From: Dichloromethanomonas sp964477085
Lineage (GTDB): Bacteria > Bacillota > Desulfitobacteriia > Desulfitobacteriales > Syntrophobotulaceae
Reading direction: 5' to 3'
Assembly: GCA_964477085.1 (NCBI GenBank)
Contig: CAYZDF010000115.1
Span: forward strand, 1-6,474
DNA length: 6,474 bases
Shown here: piece after piece, positions 5,601 through 6,474 of the stretch
Layout: every line of letters starts with the position of its first letter
How positions within the stretch are numbered: position 1 is the first letter of the stretch
The notes under the pieces: generated by a model
Told to the model about the DNA's origin: nothing
The model's input: only the letters and a program-made list of their open reading frames with translations
The model's database searches: none
Program-made: the position numbers and the translations under genes

Positions 5601-6278
5601 TCACCGTCCTATTTCTTTCAGCTTGTTCATATTGGTCAACTGAATTTGACCACGCGACAGCTTTAAGAGGCCGTCGTTTTCCATATACTTCAATGTACGG
5701 CTGATCGCTTCGCGCACCGTCCCAACATTCCTGGCGATTGTGTCGTGGGTTAAGAAAAGCCTCTCGGAATTCTCTAGGACGGACTGTTCCAGCAGAAAAG
5801 AGGCGATCCGCTGCTCCATGTTTTTTGAGATCATCTGATCCATGACCCAAATGATTTCCGAAAGGCGCTCGGATACGAGGGATAGGGAAAATTCCTTGAC
5901 CGCAGCACTTTCTTCGGAAAGCTTTCTCCATGTTATAGGTGGAATAAAAAAGATTTCACTGTCCTTTTCTACTTCCAGTATTATTTCAAAATATATATTT
6001 TTCAGGACACAGGAAGCAGTAAGGATGCAAACATCTCTCGGTAATAGGCGGTAAAGCGTGATTTCTCTACCATCTTCCAGCCCATATACGGCTCTAAGCT
6101 GACCGCGCTTGATGATGATAAGACCCTTACATTCTTTCTCTTTACTGAGTATGATTTCACCTGATAAGCAAACGGAGCGAAAAGCAGTCGCTGCAATCAT
6201 GCGCAGATCGTCTTCACCGAGCTTCGGGAAAAAAGGAAGGGCCTTATATAAAAAGTCCATTTCTCCATGATTTAGCAT
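5601..6278 (-). CDS. CRP/FNR-family transcriptional regulator with cysteines in the effector domain
   Basis: A 225-residue protein of normal CRP/FNR length. The N-terminal half (about 1-120) is a cyclic-nucleotide-binding-type beta-roll with KGLIIIKRGQLRAVYGLEDGREITLYRLL. A long dimer helix follows (about 125-150), then a winged helix-turn-helix (about 153-225) with recognition helix TVREAISRTLKYME. The R-E-x-x-S-R pattern (189-194) combines CRP-like and FNR-like base-contacting residues. The cAMP phosphate-binding pattern (GE...RSA) is missing; that stretch reads RDVCILTASC with Cys84 and Cys90. Cys37 and Cys50 also lie in this domain. Another ligand, an Fe-S cluster or a thiol switch is therefore more likely than cAMP. 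AAGGAGGTG stands 5 nt before the ATG. It is convergent with trxA, and a motif shared by the trx control region and the region upstream of this gene suggests it acts locally. I cannot assign a subfamily name. Confidence 0.92.
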   Translation of the reverse strand: MLNHGEMDFLYKALPFFPKLGEDDLRMIAATAFRSVCLSGEIILSKEKECKGLIIIKRGQLRAVYGLEDGREITLYRLLPRDVCILTASCVLKNIYFEIILEVEKDSEIFFIPPITWRKLSEESAAVKEFSLSLVSERLSEIIWVMDQMISKNMEQRIASFLLEQSVLENSERLFLTHDTIARNVGTVREAISRTLKYMENDGLLKLSRGQIQLTNMNKLKEIGR

Positions 6279-6406
6279 CTTAACACCTCCTTGATGCGGG
6301 GATTATTTTTTACAATCAGCTCCAGCTCGATAACTAATTGATCAGGGCAAGAGGTATTACTTCTGAACAATTCCCCGATATTTTCGCATACCTCGGCTAT
6401 TGGCAT
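6272..6406 (-). CDS. Possible 44-aa small protein overlapping the CRP/FNR-family gene
   Basis: An open frame running from MPIAEVCENIGELF to KEVLRC. Its TAA stop lies within the first codons of the regulator gene (a 7-bp overlap ATGCTAA), an arrangement typical of translational coupling. It contains three cysteines (residues 7, 20, 44) and a predicted helical middle (QLVIELELIVKN). Against it: the ATG is directly preceded by GAAGG with no proper spacing, and I recognise no family. It could be a leader peptide, a small partner protein, the remnant of a longer gene, or chance. It covers most of the gap upstream of the regulator. Confidence 0.3.
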   Translation of the reverse strand: MPIAEVCENIGELFRSNTSCPDQLVIELELIVKNNPRIKEVLRC

Positions 6407-6409
6407 CCT

Positions 6410-6433
6410 TCATGGAACATTGCTACATATACT
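6410..6433. promoter_or_regulatory. Second copy of the trx operator motif, overlapping a TATACT -10 box
   Basis: Positions 6416-6432 match 5207-5223 at 15 of 17 bases (AACWTTGCTACATAYAC). The right half-site is intact (TACATAT) and the left is degraded (TCATGGA for GTATGTA). TATACT at 6428-6433 overlaps the right half-site and could be the -10 box of the gene starting at 6460 (start about 6440). Here the motif covers the -10 box and is not 29 bp upstream of it, so binding would repress if that -10 is the real one. Confidence 0.45.
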
Positions 6434-6448
6434 CAACATTCAAGAAGG

Positions 6449-6474
6449 AGGGCATCACTTTGACAGGATGCCCT
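6449..6474 (+). promoter_or_regulatory. Hairpin over the ribosome-binding site and start codon of the right-edge gene
   Basis: Perfect 8-bp arms AGGGCATC (6449-6456) and GATGCCCT (6467-6474) enclose a 10-nt loop that contains the TTG start codon. The left arm begins in the AAGGAGG Shine-Dalgarno. The stem may be longer, since the right arm reaches the last base of the window. Confidence 0.4.
6460..6474 (+). CDS. Start of a plus-strand gene, product unknown (partial)
   Basis: A strong AAGGAGG (6445-6451) is followed 8 nt later by TTG, reading MTGCP to the window edge. The ATG at 6468 is 16 nt from the Shine-Dalgarno and less likely. Five residues are too few to identify the product. It is divergent from the CRP/FNR-type regulator and preceded by the motif found in front of trxA, so it is a candidate member of the same regulon. 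Confidence 0.5.

Noticed and set aside
1..6474. CRISPR arrays, insertion sequences, tRNA or rRNA genes
   Set aside because: No spaced direct repeats of CRISPR type, no transposase frames or terminal repeats, and no tRNA/rRNA-like segments were seen. The window is almost fully occupied by the listed genes and their control regions.

Overview
The window looks like a chromosomal segment of a strictly anaerobic, low-to-mid G+C member of the Bacillota, most likely class Clostridia. Evidence for this is strong AAGGAGG ribosome-binding sites, TTGACA/TAAAAT-type promoters, a Rex repressor, a class III (oxygen-sensitive, glycyl-radical) ribonucleotide reductase as the central gene, and a thioredoxin reductase that lacks the NADPH-binding signature, as in clostridial ferredoxin-dependent enzymes. 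The species cannot be named from the sequence alone.

Layout: (1) Positions 1-130, minus strand, hold the start of a small conserved 'PGICG' protein that is cut by the window edge. (2) 162-797, minus, is rex, with its own consensus promoter at 851-879. (3) A terminator at 926-947 ends the nrdD transcript. (4) 991-3333, minus, is nrdD, an anaerobic ribonucleoside-triphosphate reductase carrying a fused C-terminal glutaredoxin-like domain. A consensus promoter, a tandem pair of NrdR boxes and a strongly structured leader lie upstream of it (3356-3508). (5) 3507-4202, minus, is the radical-SAM activase (nrdG2 type). (6) 4232-5110, minus, is an atypical thioredoxin reductase. (7) 5111-5275 is a divergent control region. 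A 21-bp inverted repeat there sits 28 and 29 bp from two outward-facing TATACT -10 boxes that have no -35 elements. (8) 5276-5596, plus, is trxA. (9) 5601-6278, minus, is a CRP/FNR-family regulator, convergent with trxA and only 4 bp from it. A possible 44-aa ORF overlaps its start. (10) At the right edge a plus-strand gene begins at about 6460, under a copy of the motif found in the trx control region.

How the genes fit together: the activase installs the glycyl radical on NrdD. Each NrdD turnover leaves a disulfide that needs a dithiol reductant, and the fused glutaredoxin-like domain and the adjacent thioredoxin/reductase pair could supply it. The reductase appears unable to use NADPH in the normal way, so a ferredoxin-fed route to dNTP synthesis is a reasonable inference. 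Rex (NADH/NAD+ sensing), NrdR (dNTP sensing, inferred only from its boxes) and a cysteine-containing CRP/FNR-type regulator would each report a different aspect of redox or nucleotide state. The most notable points are the divergent trx operator with class II activation geometry, its second copy near the right edge, the non-canonical thioredoxin reductase, and the NrdD-glutaredoxin fusion.
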